From positions 1 through 47,989 of IMG/VR virus record IMGVR_UViG_3300005613_000105: a stretch of 47,989 nt of DNA; one strand, 5' to 3'. The notes beneath the pieces are model-generated. The model was not told the DNA's origin and ran no database searches. It was given only the letters and a program-made list of their open reading frames with translations. How positions within the stretch are numbered: position 1 is the first letter of the stretch; each line of letters opens with the position of its first letter. Source of the stretch: a virus. Positions 1 through 6,973 of this stretch are shown piece after piece. A program made the position numbers and the translations under genes.

Positions 1-1
1 T

Positions 2-154
2 GTTACTTTGTCTCCTTGTTTTGAGTGTGCAAAACTAATAATTCAGGCAGGAATTTCAAAAGTTTTCTACTCGGAACTCTATCATAATACGGATGGGCTA
101 ACCCTGCTTGAGAAGGCAGGCATCCCAACAAAACAAATAGAGAGAATAGAATGA
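2..154 (+). CDS. dCMP deaminase-like protein, C-terminal fragment (cut by window edge)
   Basis: The open frame beginning at base 2 reads VTLSPCFECAKLIIQAGISK and ends with TGA at 152-154. The PCxxC motif followed by AKxIIQAGI and a V(F)Y pattern is the zinc-binding half of the cytidine/deoxycytidylate deaminase fold; the HxE half would lie to the left of the window. Such enzymes turn dCMP into dUMP and feed phage thymidylate synthesis. Its stop overlaps the next start (ATGA), so it is the upstream member of the same operon. Family assignment rests on about 50 residues, so the substrate (dCMP rather than another cytidine compound) is an inference. Confidence 0.7.
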   Translation, partial: VTLSPCFECAKLIIQAGISKVFYSELYHNTDGLTLLEKAGIPTKQIERIE

Positions 155-690
155 GTGAAGAAGAAAAAGATTCAGGTCTGTTCGTAGATGTAGCTAATAG
201 AGTTATCACTCTTTTTGGAACTCTTGGATGGGAGAATTGTAACGAACTCATCCATAATCTGTACGTCATGGACATTGAAAGTACAGAAGATATTGATTTA
301 ACCATTAATTCGATTGGTGGAGACTCTGAACAAACTCTAGCAATCATTGATACCATAAAAAGTTTGAATTCTAAGGTAAATACGCACGCTGTAGGCAATT
401 GCATGTCCGCAGCTCCTTGGATACTAGCAGCAGGCACAGGTGAGCGTACAGCATCAAAAAGATGCATTTTTATGACCCACTTTGGCTATTGGGAGGTAGG
501 AGACAAGGGAAAAGACCAGTTTGACGCTTGGATTGACTACCGAGACTTGTGTTTGAGGTATTGGTATGAAGTGGCGTCAGAAAATACAGGCCAATCCGTA
601 GAAGTTATATCTGCTCTATCACATGATAAGGATAGATACTTCACTTCTGAGGAAGCTCAACAATTAGGATTTATAGATAGAGTAGCATGA
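151..690 (+). CDS. ClpP-like serine protease (S14 family)
   Basis: A 179-residue protein with the ClpP fold signature. The likely catalytic triad is Ser86 (GNCMSAAPWILAAGTGER), His110 (CIFMTHFGYWE) and Asp161 (HDKDRYFTSEEAQQLGFIDRV), all in canonical order and spacing. The early INSIGG segment (about 52-57) corresponds to the strand forming the oxyanion region. It lacks a long N-terminal propeptide. Phage ClpP-like proteins are often head-maturation proteases, but this one sits between nucleotide-metabolism and unknown early genes, not beside the portal, so a head role is uncertain; a ClpP decoy or an independent protease are alternatives. It overlaps both neighbours by 4 nt (ATGA), so translation is likely coupled. 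Confidence 0.88.
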   Translation: MSEEEKDSGLFVDVANRVITLFGTLGWENCNELIHNLYVMDIESTEDIDLTINSIGGDSEQTLAIIDTIKSLNSKVNTHAVGNCMSAAPWILAAGTGERTASKRCIFMTHFGYWEVGDKGKDQFDAWIDYRDLCLRYWYEVASENTGQSVEVISALSHDKDRYFTSEEAQQLGFIDRVA

Positions 691-869
691 AACTATTAAA
701 CGATTTGAAAGGAAATATTGATGGAACAGTTCGCATCGAAAGTGCAATAGAACTAGCCATTATCATTGAGGCATTAACTACCTACGGAAGTACATTTCCT
801 AGTAACGAAACAGCAAAGAAGATTTTAACACAGTTTAAGGCAATTAGACAAGCAGTATACGAGAAATGA
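687..869 (+). CDS. Hypothetical 60-residue protein
   Basis: Not recognised. A short protein with a predicted helical middle (IESAIELAIIIEALTTYG) and no cysteines or membrane segment. It overlaps the ClpP-like gene by 4 nt (ATGA) and the next gene by 4 nt, so it is a genuine operon member translated by coupling. No function can be assigned. Confidence 0.7.
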   Translation: MKLLNDLKGNIDGTVRIESAIELAIIIEALTTYGSTFPSNETAKKILTQFKAIRQAVYEK

Positions 870-1066
870 ATAAGAGCGAACTAATCAAAAAACGAGACGA
901 ACTTCAAAAGAAGTATGACATGCTTCAAAGTGATCATTCAAGGAAGTTTAGCTCAAATGTAAACGAGGCTCAGTACTTGGATTCCTGTGCTAAACTAAAT
1001 AATTTGTATGAAGAACTATTTTTGGTATCGAGAGAGATTGGAGAACCCATTGCAAAAAAGTTTTGA
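866..1066 (+). CDS. Hypothetical 66-residue coiled-coil-like protein
   Basis: Not recognised. Highly charged helical protein (starts MNKSELIKKRDELQKKYDML) with heptad-like spacing, compatible with a small coiled coil. ATGA overlap with the preceding gene. Its 3' end is overlapped by the DUF3310-like frame. No function can be assigned. Confidence 0.65.
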   Translation: MNKSELIKKRDELQKKYDMLQSDHSRKFSSNVNEAQYLDSCAKLNNLYEELFLVSREIGEPIAKKF

Positions 1067-1295
1067 GAATGAAGAAGTAAACCACCCTGATTATTATACA
1101 GTAGGTGGTATAGAGGTCTTGGACGTAATTCAGGCCAAGGCAGGTAATAGCGGTTTTGATCCTTTTCAGGGTTATAACTACGGAAATATTATCAAATATA
1201 TCTTGCGTGCCCCTTATAAAGGGACTCTGCTAAAAGATCTTCGTAAGGCTAAACTATATTTGGAGTGGTTAATTGAATCTATTGAAAAAGTTTGA
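1008..1295 (+). CDS. DUF3310-like protein (phage nucleotide kinase-like annotation)
   Basis: The core VNHPDYY...GIEVLDVI...GNIIKYILRA..K......DLRKAKLYLEWLI matches the DUF3310 family, small phage proteins sometimes labelled nucleotide kinase without firm proof. The start is ambiguous: ATG at 1008 gives 95 residues but overlaps the upstream gene by 59 nt; TTG codons at 1038 and 1050 would give shorter proteins. The conserved core begins only around 1074, so all the starts retain it. It lies in a nucleotide-metabolism-like neighbourhood. Confidence 0.8.
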   Translation: MKNYFWYRERLENPLQKSFENEEVNHPDYYTVGGIEVLDVIQAKAGNSGFDPFQGYNYGNIIKYILRAPYKGTLLKDLRKAKLYLEWLIESIEKV

Positions 1296-1497
1296 ACTGA
1301 CTAGGGACGATGTTATCGACCTTATGGTGTATTTTGCTGGTTGTGCTGTAATTGGGGGTATTTGTTTCTACGCAGGAATCAAATATCGAACAACCGAGAA
1401 GCAGGAACAACAACCTGTAGAAGTGATAGAACAATCTCCACAACCACAACCGTATATCAACGGGTATATCCGCGACCCAAGAAGTAAGGTACGCTGA
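1273..1497 (+). CDS. Small single-span membrane protein
   Basis: Start is TTG (1273, alternative TTG at 1282), overlapping the previous gene. The 74-residue product has a charged N terminus, one hydrophobic segment at about residues 17-38 (LMVYFAGCAVIGGICFYAGI) and a Gln/Pro-rich tail. That architecture suits a membrane-anchored peptide, but nothing points to a holin specifically. Function unknown. Confidence 0.55.
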   Translation: MNLLKKFELTRDDVIDLMVYFAGCAVIGGICFYAGIKYRTTEKQEQQPVEVIEQSPQPQPYINGYIRDPRSKVR

Positions 1498-1513
1498 TTC
1501 TACCGTTATGTTC

Positions 1514-1542
1514 TTGACATAATGCCCTTAGTGCGGTATAAT
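1514..1542 (+). promoter_or_regulatory. Consensus sigma70 promoter, leaderless type
   Basis: TTGACA (1514-1519), 17-nt spacer, TATAAT (1537-1542), then AGACGC and the ATG at 1549. Six bases between the -10 hexamer and ATG put the predicted transcript start on the A of the start codon. Confidence 0.85.
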
Positions 1543-1548
1543 AGACGC

Positions 1549-2112
1549 ATGATTACAGAACGACAAAGACAACTCATCAAAGACAAGTACGGCGACCTTA
1601 TTTACAAGATCAGTCACCAGATCTCAGGAGACACATCTATTTGTTCCATTGAAGATAATGTTCAAGATCTTTGGATTGCAGCTATGGAAGCAGTAGCAGG
1701 GTTCCAAAAACAAAACAACGGAATCAATGGAACTTTTGATGATTTTTGGGGGTCTCGTGGTTTTGATAAGTATATCAAAACGTGCCTTTGGTCTGCTAAA
1801 AACTCTAAAGGGAAGAAGGTGACGAAGAAGTGGAATCTAACCAATGGTAATGTAAACGTCTTTGACCATGAAGAAGTCTTACATCTTGAGGATGAAAATT
1901 TCAACTTTAACGGTCTTGAAATTGAAGACCTACATAATGTGTTGAATGAGGATCAGCGTGAGGTTCTTTCTTACCTTGTCAATGATCCTTCATTGATCTT
2001 TGATTCTGGTTCAGTCAATATTAGTGCCTTGTCTCGTTCTTTGGATAAAGCACCATATAAAGTAAAAGACACACTGGAATCAATGCAAAATAGACTAGGA
2101 AGTTTGGTATGA
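1549..2112 (+). CDS. Sigma factor-like protein (putative phage RNA polymerase sigma)
   Basis: The 187-residue protein has a region-2-like segment (IEDNVQDLWIAAMEAVAGF) and a C-terminal helix-turn-helix-like region resembling region 4 (LNEDQREVLSYLV...NISALSRSLDKAPYKVKDTLESM). I chose ATG 1549 rather than the in-frame ATG 1522 because 1522-1548 overlaps the promoter itself. If leaderless, translation begins at the transcript 5' end. By analogy with T4 gp55 it may direct late transcription, but sequence similarity to gp55 itself is not evident; another DNA-binding regulator is possible. Its stop overlaps the next start. Confidence 0.65.
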   Translation: MITERQRQLIKDKYGDLIYKISHQISGDTSICSIEDNVQDLWIAAMEAVAGFQKQNNGINGTFDDFWGSRGFDKYIKTCLWSAKNSKGKKVTKKWNLTNGNVNVFDHEEVLHLEDENFNFNGLEIEDLHNVLNEDQREVLSYLVNDPSLIFDSGSVNISALSRSLDKAPYKVKDTLESMQNRLGSLV

Positions 2113-2429
2113 CCAAAACAGTATACATCAGTGGCCCTATTTCAAAGATAAAAAAGAAGCAAGCAGAAGCTAACTTCCTAAGAGCAGAAGATCATCTTCG
2201 TTCCCAAGGATATTTTGTTATCAATCCTTTTACTTGCATCATCGAATCAGATGAGTTGCCTGCAAAAGAAAAATGGAACGATTGCATGAGGCAAGCCATT
2301 AAACTTGTTGCCGAAGCAGATGAGATGTACATGCTTGAGAATTGGAATATGAGTCAAGGATGTATACTGGAGCGTATGCTTGCTTTACAACTCGATATGC
2401 CTATTAACTACGAAGGTGTCAATGAATAG
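2109..2429 (+). CDS. DUF4406-like nucleoside 2-deoxyribosyltransferase-fold protein
   Basis: The start VYISGPIS, the central PFTC and D/E positions and the C-terminal GCILERMLALQLDMPI are typical of DUF4406, a Rossmann-like family related to nucleoside 2-deoxyribosyltransferases. A role in nucleotide salvage or modification is likely, but the substrate is unknown. 106 residues, a usual length. It overlaps the sigma-like gene by 4 nt (ATGA) and the oxygenase-like gene by 8 nt. Confidence 0.8.
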   Translation: MTKTVYISGPISKIKKKQAEANFLRAEDHLRSQGYFVINPFTCIIESDELPAKEKWNDCMRQAIKLVAEADEMYMLENWNMSQGCILERMLALQLDMPINYEGVNE

Positions 2430-3078
2430 TAGAAAATATCCAGATCTGATGGTTTTTGATGATATTTGCGATACTCAATTACTTGATGATATCTACGAAC
2501 TTTCCTTAAAAGAAGGAAAAAGAATTTTCCCTTTCTTTGAAAAGGGTATTTTTTCTCAAGATGATATCTTATTTAATAAGATACAAACTTTAGTTTTTAA
2601 AGTTTGGATTGATCATCTTGATTATTTATTACCTGAAAACTTTAAAGGTTGGGAGATTTGGTATAATTTAATAGGGGAGAATGAAAAACTACACGCTCAC
2701 ATAGACATAGATGAAAAAAGATCATCTTACATAGAAGATGTTGTTTTTTTTCCTAATTGGGGCTGTATAATTTATCCAGGACCTAAAAAATCTATAGTTG
2801 GTGGAGATTTTGTTTATAATCTAGATCTTAAAGACACTTTCTTAAAAGATCCTATAAAATCTTCTGTAGATTTTGAGAAAGATTTAAAACATCATATTAA
2901 AATACCTTATAGGTATAACAGAGTTGTAGTTTTTAATCAATCCGTCCATGCTGTGACTCCCGTAGAGAGTTTAAATGGTTGCGAGAGCAGACTTAGTATA
3001 GCTTGTGCAGTTTGGGATTATAAAGTTAATCCAATTACCAGTGAAAAAAGAGACTTTTATTTTAATGCTTTACATTAA
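2422..3078 (+). CDS. 2-oxoglutarate/Fe(II) oxygenase-like protein
   Basis: A 218-residue protein with the jelly-roll dioxygenase metal site: HxD at His93/Asp95 (HAHIDIDE), distal His176 (FNQSVHAVTPVES) and Arg190 (SRLSIACAVW) for the 2-oxoglutarate carboxylate. IYPG and GGDF segments (118-130) also fit. The ATG at 2422 is preceded by an AAGGTG-like Shine-Dalgarno sequence inside the previous gene; the longer in-frame start at 2380 lies deep in that gene. Phage enzymes of this type can hydroxylate proteins, nucleic acids or small molecules; the substrate cannot be read from sequence. Confidence 0.75.
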   Translation: MNSRKYPDLMVFDDICDTQLLDDIYELSLKEGKRIFPFFEKGIFSQDDILFNKIQTLVFKVWIDHLDYLLPENFKGWEIWYNLIGENEKLHAHIDIDEKRSSYIEDVVFFPNWGCIIYPGPKKSIVGGDFVYNLDLKDTFLKDPIKSSVDFEKDLKHHIKIPYRYNRVVVFNQSVHAVTPVESLNGCESRLSIACAVWDYKVNPITSEKRDFYFNALH

Positions 3079-3229
3079 ATACTTTTTCAAACTGCTCCTT
3101 TATGGGTGTGCTTACGGTTCTCTTTATAAAGCTCGTAATTTGATCGAACTTGAATTGGTGAACCAAATGCAACTAGAGCAGATTAGACTAAAACAAGAAG
3201 AGTTAGAACTTAAGAAGAAAGGACTTTAA
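3065..3229 (+). CDS. Membrane-anchored small coiled-coil protein
   Basis: ATG at 3065 lies inside the end of the oxygenase-like gene and gives 54 residues: a hydrophobic N-terminal segment (MLYIKYFFKLLLYGCAYG) then a Gln/Glu/Lys-rich helix (NQMQLEQIRLKQEELELKKK). Topology suggests an inner-membrane protein with a cytoplasmic or periplasmic coiled coil. Spanin or accessory lysis functions are possible but unsupported. Its TAA (3227-3229) overlaps the stop of the convergent minus-strand gene. Confidence 0.6.
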   Translation: MLYIKYFFKLLLYGCAYGSLYKARNLIELELVNQMQLEQIRLKQEELELKKKGL

Positions 3230-3711
3230 ACCCCTCTGTCAAATTTATCTTGCCTTAGAGTATTGAATGGGGTAATGTTTCCGTAGGTTAGGTAAATAAA
3301 AACTTCTCCGCCTGGTTTTGTATAATCTTCATTAACATGTATTTTGACACTATTTATTTTAGTATCATTAGGAGCTTTCCATTCTGCAATACCGTCGCTT
3401 TCACCCCTAGCGATGGCAAACAAACCACAAAACCCGGAAACTGCATCTAAAGAACCGAAAGGTTCGTGAAAGCTCGGATCGTCTAATCCGTTATTCGCTT
3501 GATCTGGAATTTCTATGAACGCAATAGCATGATCTTGTGGATCATAGCTTGCAGCAGTAGCATGAAAATGTAGGCGTACTTTAAAATAATTACAGTAGAT
3601 TTGATTTCCTTCTGAATCTACAAAAGGCAAGGAAGATGTAGTTTGTTCCTGAAATCCTGATAGAGCATAACTAAATACTCTCATCCCTTCGTTAAGTCCT
3701 GTACCAGTCAT
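3226..3711 (-). CDS. Putative virion surface/structural protein, paralogue of the 18220-18630 product
   Basis: About 161 residues of beta-rich sequence. Three blocks match the protein at 18220-18630 in order: DSEGNQIYCNYFKV with DSAGNSLDCNYITV, AVSGFCGLFA with DASGFCGIMG, and YLTYGNITPFNTLR with VVTYGNIHVANALR. The start at 3711 gives a TAATG overlap with the upstream gene; an ATG at 3723 is also in frame. The companion copy sits in the virion gene block, so a structural (for example head decoration) role is inferred. No named family was recognised. Confidence 0.65.
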   Translation of the reverse strand: MTGTGLNEGMRVFSYALSGFQEQTTSSLPFVDSEGNQIYCNYFKVRLHFHATAASYDPQDHAIAFIEIPDQANNGLDDPSFHEPFGSLDAVSGFCGLFAIARGESDGIAEWKAPNDTKINSVKIHVNEDYTKPGGEVFIYLTYGNITPFNTLRQDKFDRGV

Positions 3712-4157
3712 TAGCAGTTCCATTTCCGTAGAGCTTTATTAATCCTTGAATCAGGATCATTAGCAGTTTTGGCGCTTGTAAGTCTTTTCTTCATACCTGA
3801 CATTCTAGCGCAAAATGAAGCTCTACGTTTGGATGCTTTACTACCTTTTTTTAGTTTTGATGGTTTAGTAGTAACTGCCATCTTTAGTTTAGATCCTGGG
3901 TTGGCTGCACGATAGGCGGCAACACCTTTTTGTGTGAGTCCTCCTTTTGGATCTTTGTGAACACCCATCTTCATCTTGGGCATCACACCTTTGCGAGCTT
4001 CTGTTAAACCAGCGGACTTCTTAACTTTCATTACACAACGCTCGTATTTGGCTGGATCTTTTCTTCCAACCTGAGCGGTGCAGATAGCCCAAGGGTTTGG
4101 TTTTCTTTTTGTTCTTTCTAAGACAAGGTTTGCGATTTTTGTGTATGATTCAATCAT
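3711..4157 (-). CDS. Basic Lys/Arg-rich phage protein (DUF6321/DUF5872-like)
   Basis: A 148-residue, strongly basic protein. The C-terminal part (GLTQKGVAAYRAANPGSKLK, then RRASFCARMSGMKKRLTS and DPDSRINKALRKWNC) is a pattern recurrent in aquatic phages and large viruses and annotated as domains of unknown function. The N terminus, MIESYTKIANLVLE, resembles peptides in two other basic proteins of this window. A DNA-associated or internal virion role is an inference from charge alone. Translationally coupled on both sides (ATGA and TAATG). Confidence 0.65.
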   Translation of the reverse strand: MIESYTKIANLVLERTKRKPNPWAICTAQVGRKDPAKYERCVMKVKKSAGLTEARKGVMPKMKMGVHKDPKGGLTQKGVAAYRAANPGSKLKMAVTTKPSKLKKGSKASKRRASFCARMSGMKKRLTSAKTANDPDSRINKALRKWNC

Positions 4158-4630
4158 TTCTTCTTCCCTCCTGGTGTAACCTTACCGCTACAAACTGCTG
4201 ATGCATACATGTTTGCGTAAGCTGATGGATACACTTTGAACTTTCTTTTAGCTGCTGCCTTCCCTTTAGGGCAGAGTTTTGCCTCTAGTATGTATGCAAG
4301 ATTGACATACGAAGCAATATATGATTCTAGTATTGTGTCTTCGTTCATTTTATTTTTCTTTGTGAATGTTGATACCATAGTAGGTTTTCCTCCAGGGTTC
4401 CCTGCTGCTCTTTTTCTTTTAACTGCGGAGCGTCTTTGTCCTTTAGTCATTCTAGCTGCTTTAGCAGCGGGAACGCATTTAGGGTAGCCTTTTCTTTTCT
4501 CACCTTTGGACCTACCACAAGGCTTGAATCCTCCACCCTTCTTTGGGGCTCCGATGTCTACCCACCTTTCTCGAACCCACTTCCGTAGGTCCTCGGATAT
4601 TTGAAGTTTTTGTCGATTTTCCATTGACAT
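4154..4630 (-). CDS. Basic Cys-containing phage protein (DUF5872-like)
   Basis: 158 residues. The N-terminal block (WVRERWVDIG, CGRSKGEKRKGYPKCVP, then AARMTKGQRRSAVKRKRAAG) is a widely recurring basic module in marine phages and giant viruses. The C-terminal block (CPKGKAAAKRKFKVYPSAYANMYASAVC) is another recurrent module; here both are fused through ILESYIASYVNLAYILEA. Four cysteines could bind zinc. Function is unknown; a virion-internal DNA-binding role is plausible. Start is ATG 4630, with a second ATG at 4624. Confidence 0.65.
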   Translation of the reverse strand: MSMENRQKLQISEDLRKWVRERWVDIGAPKKGGGFKPCGRSKGEKRKGYPKCVPAAKAARMTKGQRRSAVKRKRAAGNPGGKPTMVSTFTKKNKMNEDTILESYIASYVNLAYILEAKLCPKGKAAAKRKFKVYPSAYANMYASAVCSGKVTPGGKKK

Positions 4631-4696
4631 TACAGTTCTCCCATGTTATTATATAGCCTCACGACACGACTCACCGACACTATTTAGAGCAAGAAA

Positions 4697-5230
4697 ATGA
4701 ACATCTTCTATCTTGATTCCAACCCGAAACATGCTGCTCAAGATCATTGTGACGCTCATTGTAGCAAAATGATGATTGAATATGCTCAACTGATGAGCAC
4801 AGCTCATAGGTTTGTAGAGTCTCCTTTCGCTGATCAATGTTACAAGACTGCTCATTTGAATCACCCTAGCACGATTTGGACTCGATCGAGCACCGACCAT
4901 TATAGCTGGTTGTTCGAGCTATGGAAAGAACTTTCTAATGAGTTCTATGCTCGCAGAGGCAAGCATCATGCTTCTTGGACCAAGCTGAAAGATGTTTTGT
5001 GTTATAATCCTCATCTTCCTCTCAACGGTTTTACTGAACCGCCTCAATGTATGCCAGATTATTGTAAGGTCGATGGAGATTCCGTTGCAGCATACAGAAA
5101 GTACTATATCAATGAAAAACGTAAATTCGCTTCTTGGACTTGGCCTAATACTTCTCCTCCTAGCTGGTGGCTGTCTGCCATTGGAGAAGAATCACTCGAA
5201 GAATCCCTCGCTGCTGGGGGAGAGGGTTGA
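4697..5230 (+). CDS. Conserved phage protein, distant to pyrimidine-dimer glycosylase-type family
   Basis: The 177-residue product begins MNIFYLDSNPKHAAQDHCDAHC and contains KMMIEYAQLMSTAHR, NHPSTIWTRSS and FTEPPQCMPDYCKVDGDSVAAYR..Y. I know this arrangement from many T4-like and aquatic phages, where it is called hypothetical or, by weak similarity, pyrimidine dimer DNA glycosylase. Catalytic residues of T4 endonuclease V are not clearly conserved, so a DNA-repair role is only a hypothesis. Transcribed divergently from the basic-protein pair. Confidence 0.6.
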   Translation: MNIFYLDSNPKHAAQDHCDAHCSKMMIEYAQLMSTAHRFVESPFADQCYKTAHLNHPSTIWTRSSTDHYSWLFELWKELSNEFYARRGKHHASWTKLKDVLCYNPHLPLNGFTEPPQCMPDYCKVDGDSVAAYRKYYINEKRKFASWTWPNTSPPSWWLSAIGEESLEESLAAGGEG

Positions 5231-5351
5231 GATAACTTTTAAATCTGGAAGAAAGATTCAAGGAACCATCATGGGTATTGGTCAAGACTACTATAGTCTT
5301 AATGGGACTTTTGTTTTTTTCTATCAAATAGACAACATTAAAATAAAATGA
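5181..5351 (+). CDS. Small Sm-like/SH3-like beta-barrel candidate
   Basis: The frame downstream of the preceding gene encodes GERVEITFKSGRKIQGTIMG followed by IGQDYYSL and a hydrophobic strand. The alternating pattern with a central GxIxGTIxGI turn is typical of small Sm/Hfq-like or SH3-like barrels. No ATG precedes this core; TTG at 5181 is the best start (56 residues), overlapping the previous gene. The stop overlaps the next ATG (AAATGA), which supports a real coding region. Function unknown. Confidence 0.4.
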   Translation: MEKNHSKNPSLLGERVEITFKSGRKIQGTIMGIGQDYYSLNGTFVFFYQIDNIKIK

Positions 5352-5533
5352 ATCTAGAACTAACATACAAACAAGCATTGATGCTTTCTGAGTTTTTGTT
5401 TGAAGCTAGTAGGGCTGTTCCCAAAGGGGATAAGGAGGGGTATCATAAAATGTGTGATCAACTAGACCAGATTGTCGAGGATTATATTTGTAGGCGTCGT
5501 CACGCTGCCCAGGACTGGTATCAGGATCTTTGA
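5348..5533 (+). CDS. Hypothetical 61-residue protein
   Basis: Not recognised. Helical, mildly acidic start (MNLELTYKQALMLSEFLFEA) with a basic RRRHAAQDW tail. ATGA overlap with the preceding frame. It is the last gene before a new promoter. Confidence 0.6.
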   Translation: MNLELTYKQALMLSEFLFEASRAVPKGDKEGYHKMCDQLDQIVEDYICRRRHAAQDWYQDL

Positions 5534-5552
5534 TTTTTTTGGTAGAAACTTG

Positions 5553-5581
5553 TTGACTTGACCCCTTTCTTGTGGTATAAT
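5553..5581 (+). promoter_or_regulatory. Leaderless-type promoter
   Basis: TTGACT (5553-5558), 17-nt spacer, TATAAT (5576-5581), then ACACAC and ATG at 5588. Predicted transcription start coincides with the ATG. Confidence 0.85.
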
Positions 5582-5587
5582 ACACAC

Positions 5588-5695
5588 ATGAAGATAACGA
5601 TCCAAGAGCTTGCGTCTTTCACTAATGAAGTAGATGCTACTGGTTACGAAATCATTGAGACCGAAGACATTTTTGGAGACGACGATGAAGTTTGA
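5588..5695 (+). CDS. 35-residue acidic peptide, leaderless
   Basis: ATG at 5588 follows TATAAT-ACACAC directly. The 35-residue product starts MKITIQELASFTNEV and ends in an acidic run (FGDDDEV). The next gene starts inside it at 5685. Too short to classify; its position at the transcript 5' end means that it would be the leaderless leader cistron coupling to the downstream Cys-rich protein. Confidence 0.6.
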   Translation: MKITIQELASFTNEVDATGYEIIETEDIFGDDDEV

Positions 5696-5870
5696 AATGG
5701 AAGAAGATCGTCTGCGTAAGAAGTGGAAAGATCGCGCTGAAAAAGCTGCAAATGGATCAAGGAAGGAAGCTATCCATTTGCATTGTATCTCTTGCGCTGG
5801 ATCTAGCCAAGAAGCTAGGAAATGTTTAGCAAGTTATTGTTTCCTTCACCCCTACCGTCCAGGAGTTTGA
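5685..5870 (+). CDS. Small Cys-rich putative zinc protein
   Basis: Starts at ATG 5685 within the previous cistron (alternative ATG 5697). The 61-residue product has EAIHLHCISCAGSSQEARKC followed by ASYCFLHPYRPG. This CxxC-(n)-EVRKC-(n)-C-L-PYR pattern recurs in short phage proteins and looks like a four-Cys zinc site. The exact role is not known; DNA or RNA binding is plausible. The N terminus is a charged helix. Confidence 0.6.
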   Translation: MKFEMEEDRLRKKWKDRAEKAANGSRKEAIHLHCISCAGSSQEARKCLASYCFLHPYRPGV

Positions 5871-5871
5871 C

Positions 5872-6096
5872 ATGAGAACATTCAAAGAGAACATTACAAA
5901 ACTATACAATGCGGATAGGCCCCTTGAAGAAGAATATAAAGAGTATGAGCTTTTGCCTTCGTCTCTCAAGATTTTTATGGATGAGGTTTGTTATCAATAC
6001 TCATTTTTGGCCCCTTCTTCTGGGGTTCAAGGGCCTATGTCTAGGCAGATTGCCTCTCTTGCCTACACTATTTGGAAAATGAAGACTTTCCTGTGA
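5872..6096 (+). CDS. Hypothetical 74-residue protein
   Basis: Not recognised. It starts 1 nt after the previous stop, with AGGAG 8 nt upstream of the ATG. It is mixed helical, with no motif that I can name. Third cistron of the unit driven by the promoter at 5553-5581. Confidence 0.6.
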   Translation: MRTFKENITKLYNADRPLEEEYKEYELLPSSLKIFMDEVCYQYSFLAPSSGVQGPMSRQIASLAYTIWKMKTFL

Positions 6097-6102
6097 TTTT
6101 TC

Positions 6103-6131
6103 TTGACTGTACACCTAACATCTGATATAAT
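6103..6131 (+). promoter_or_regulatory. Leaderless-type promoter of the pentapeptide-repeat operon
   Basis: TTGACT (6103-6108), 17-nt spacer, TATAAT (6126-6131), then ACACAC and ATG at 6138. Confidence 0.85.
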
Positions 6132-6137
6132 ACACAC

Positions 6138-6629
6138 ATGATGAATCAAGAAGAACTGACGAAGATACTGGAAGCGCACAAGCTCTGGATTGAGACCGAG
6201 GGTGAGCAAGGCAAGCGCGCCGACTTGATCGGGGCCGACTTGATCGGGGCCGACTTGACTGATGCCAACTTGAGCAGGGCCGACTTGAATGAGGCCAACT
6301 TGAGCGGGACCAACTTGAGCGGGGCCGACTTGGGCGAGGCCGACTTGAGCGGTGCCGACTTGCGCGGTGCCGAGTTGATCGGGGCCGACTTGAGCGAAGC
6401 CAACTTGTGCTGTGCCAACTTGAGCAGGGCCAACTTGAGCAGGGCCAACTTGCGCGATGCCTACTTGCGCGATGCCGACTTGCGCGGGGCCAGCTTGAGC
6501 GAGGCCGACCTTCACGGGGCCGACTTGCGCGGGGCCAACCTTTACGGGGCCAACCTTTACGGGGCCGACTTGCGCGGTGCCGAGTTTTCCTCTGGCTGGA
6601 AGATTGTGAGGGAGGAGGCCCAGGGATGA
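6138..6629 (+). CDS. Pentapeptide-repeat protein 1
   Basis: 163 residues. An N-terminal helix ([13 protein letters not shown]) is followed from about residue 29 by about 23 pentapeptides of the A(D/N)LxG type and a short GWKIVREEA tail. Such repeats fold as a right-handed quadrilateral beta-helix. Known members such as MfpA and Qnr mimic DNA and bind gyrase, but many have no known target. First of three tandem paralogues; its stop overlaps the next start (ATGA). GC-rich compared with the flanking genes. Confidence 0.92.
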   Translation: MMNQEELTKILEAHKLWIETEGEQGKRADLIGADLIGADLTDANLSRADLNEANLSGTNLSGADLGEADLSGADLRGAELIGADLSEANLCCANLSRANLSRANLRDAYLRDADLRGASLSEADLHGADLRGANLYGANLYGADLRGAEFSSGWKIVREEAQG

Positions 6630-6973
6630 AGACGGAAGAACTGACGAAGATCCTAGATGCCCACAATCTCTGGAGGGACAGCAAAGGAAAGAGCGGCGCA
6701 AGGGCTGACTTGAGCGGTGCCGACTTGATCGGGACCATCTTGCGCATGTGGGACTTCAACGGTGTCGACTTGCGCGGGGCCAGATTGATCGGGGCCGACT
6801 TGCGCGGTGCCAACTTGCTCGATGCAGACTTGCGCGGTGCCAACTTGCGCCGGGCCGACCTGACGCGTGCCAACTTGCGCGGTGCCGAATTGCGCGAGGC
6901 CGACCTTACCGGGGCTGACCTGACCGGAGCCCTGTTCGCTTTTGGCTGGAAGATCGTGAGGGACGGTGCGTGA
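6626..6973 (+). CDS. Pentapeptide-repeat protein 2
   Basis: 115 residues from ATG 6626 (the longer frame to 6407 is only a shadow of gene 1). It has the same start, [16 protein letters not shown], then about 15 pentapeptide units with one irregular stretch ([13 protein letters not shown]) that would bend or bulge the helix, and the shared tail [13 protein letters not shown] overlap upstream, and the stop overlaps the next start. Confidence 0.9.
   Translation: MKTEELTKILDAHNLWRDSKGKSGARADLSGADLIGTILRMWDFNGVDLRGARLIGADLRGANLLDADLRGANLRRADLTRANLRGAELREADLTGADLTGALFAFGWKIVRDGA

Noticed and set aside
4992-5180. Long N-terminal extension of the small Sm-like frame, with a lipoprotein-like LLLLAGGC segment
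   Set aside because: This stretch lies in another register of the gene at 4697-5230, which has a clear conserved protein; the lipobox look is accidental.
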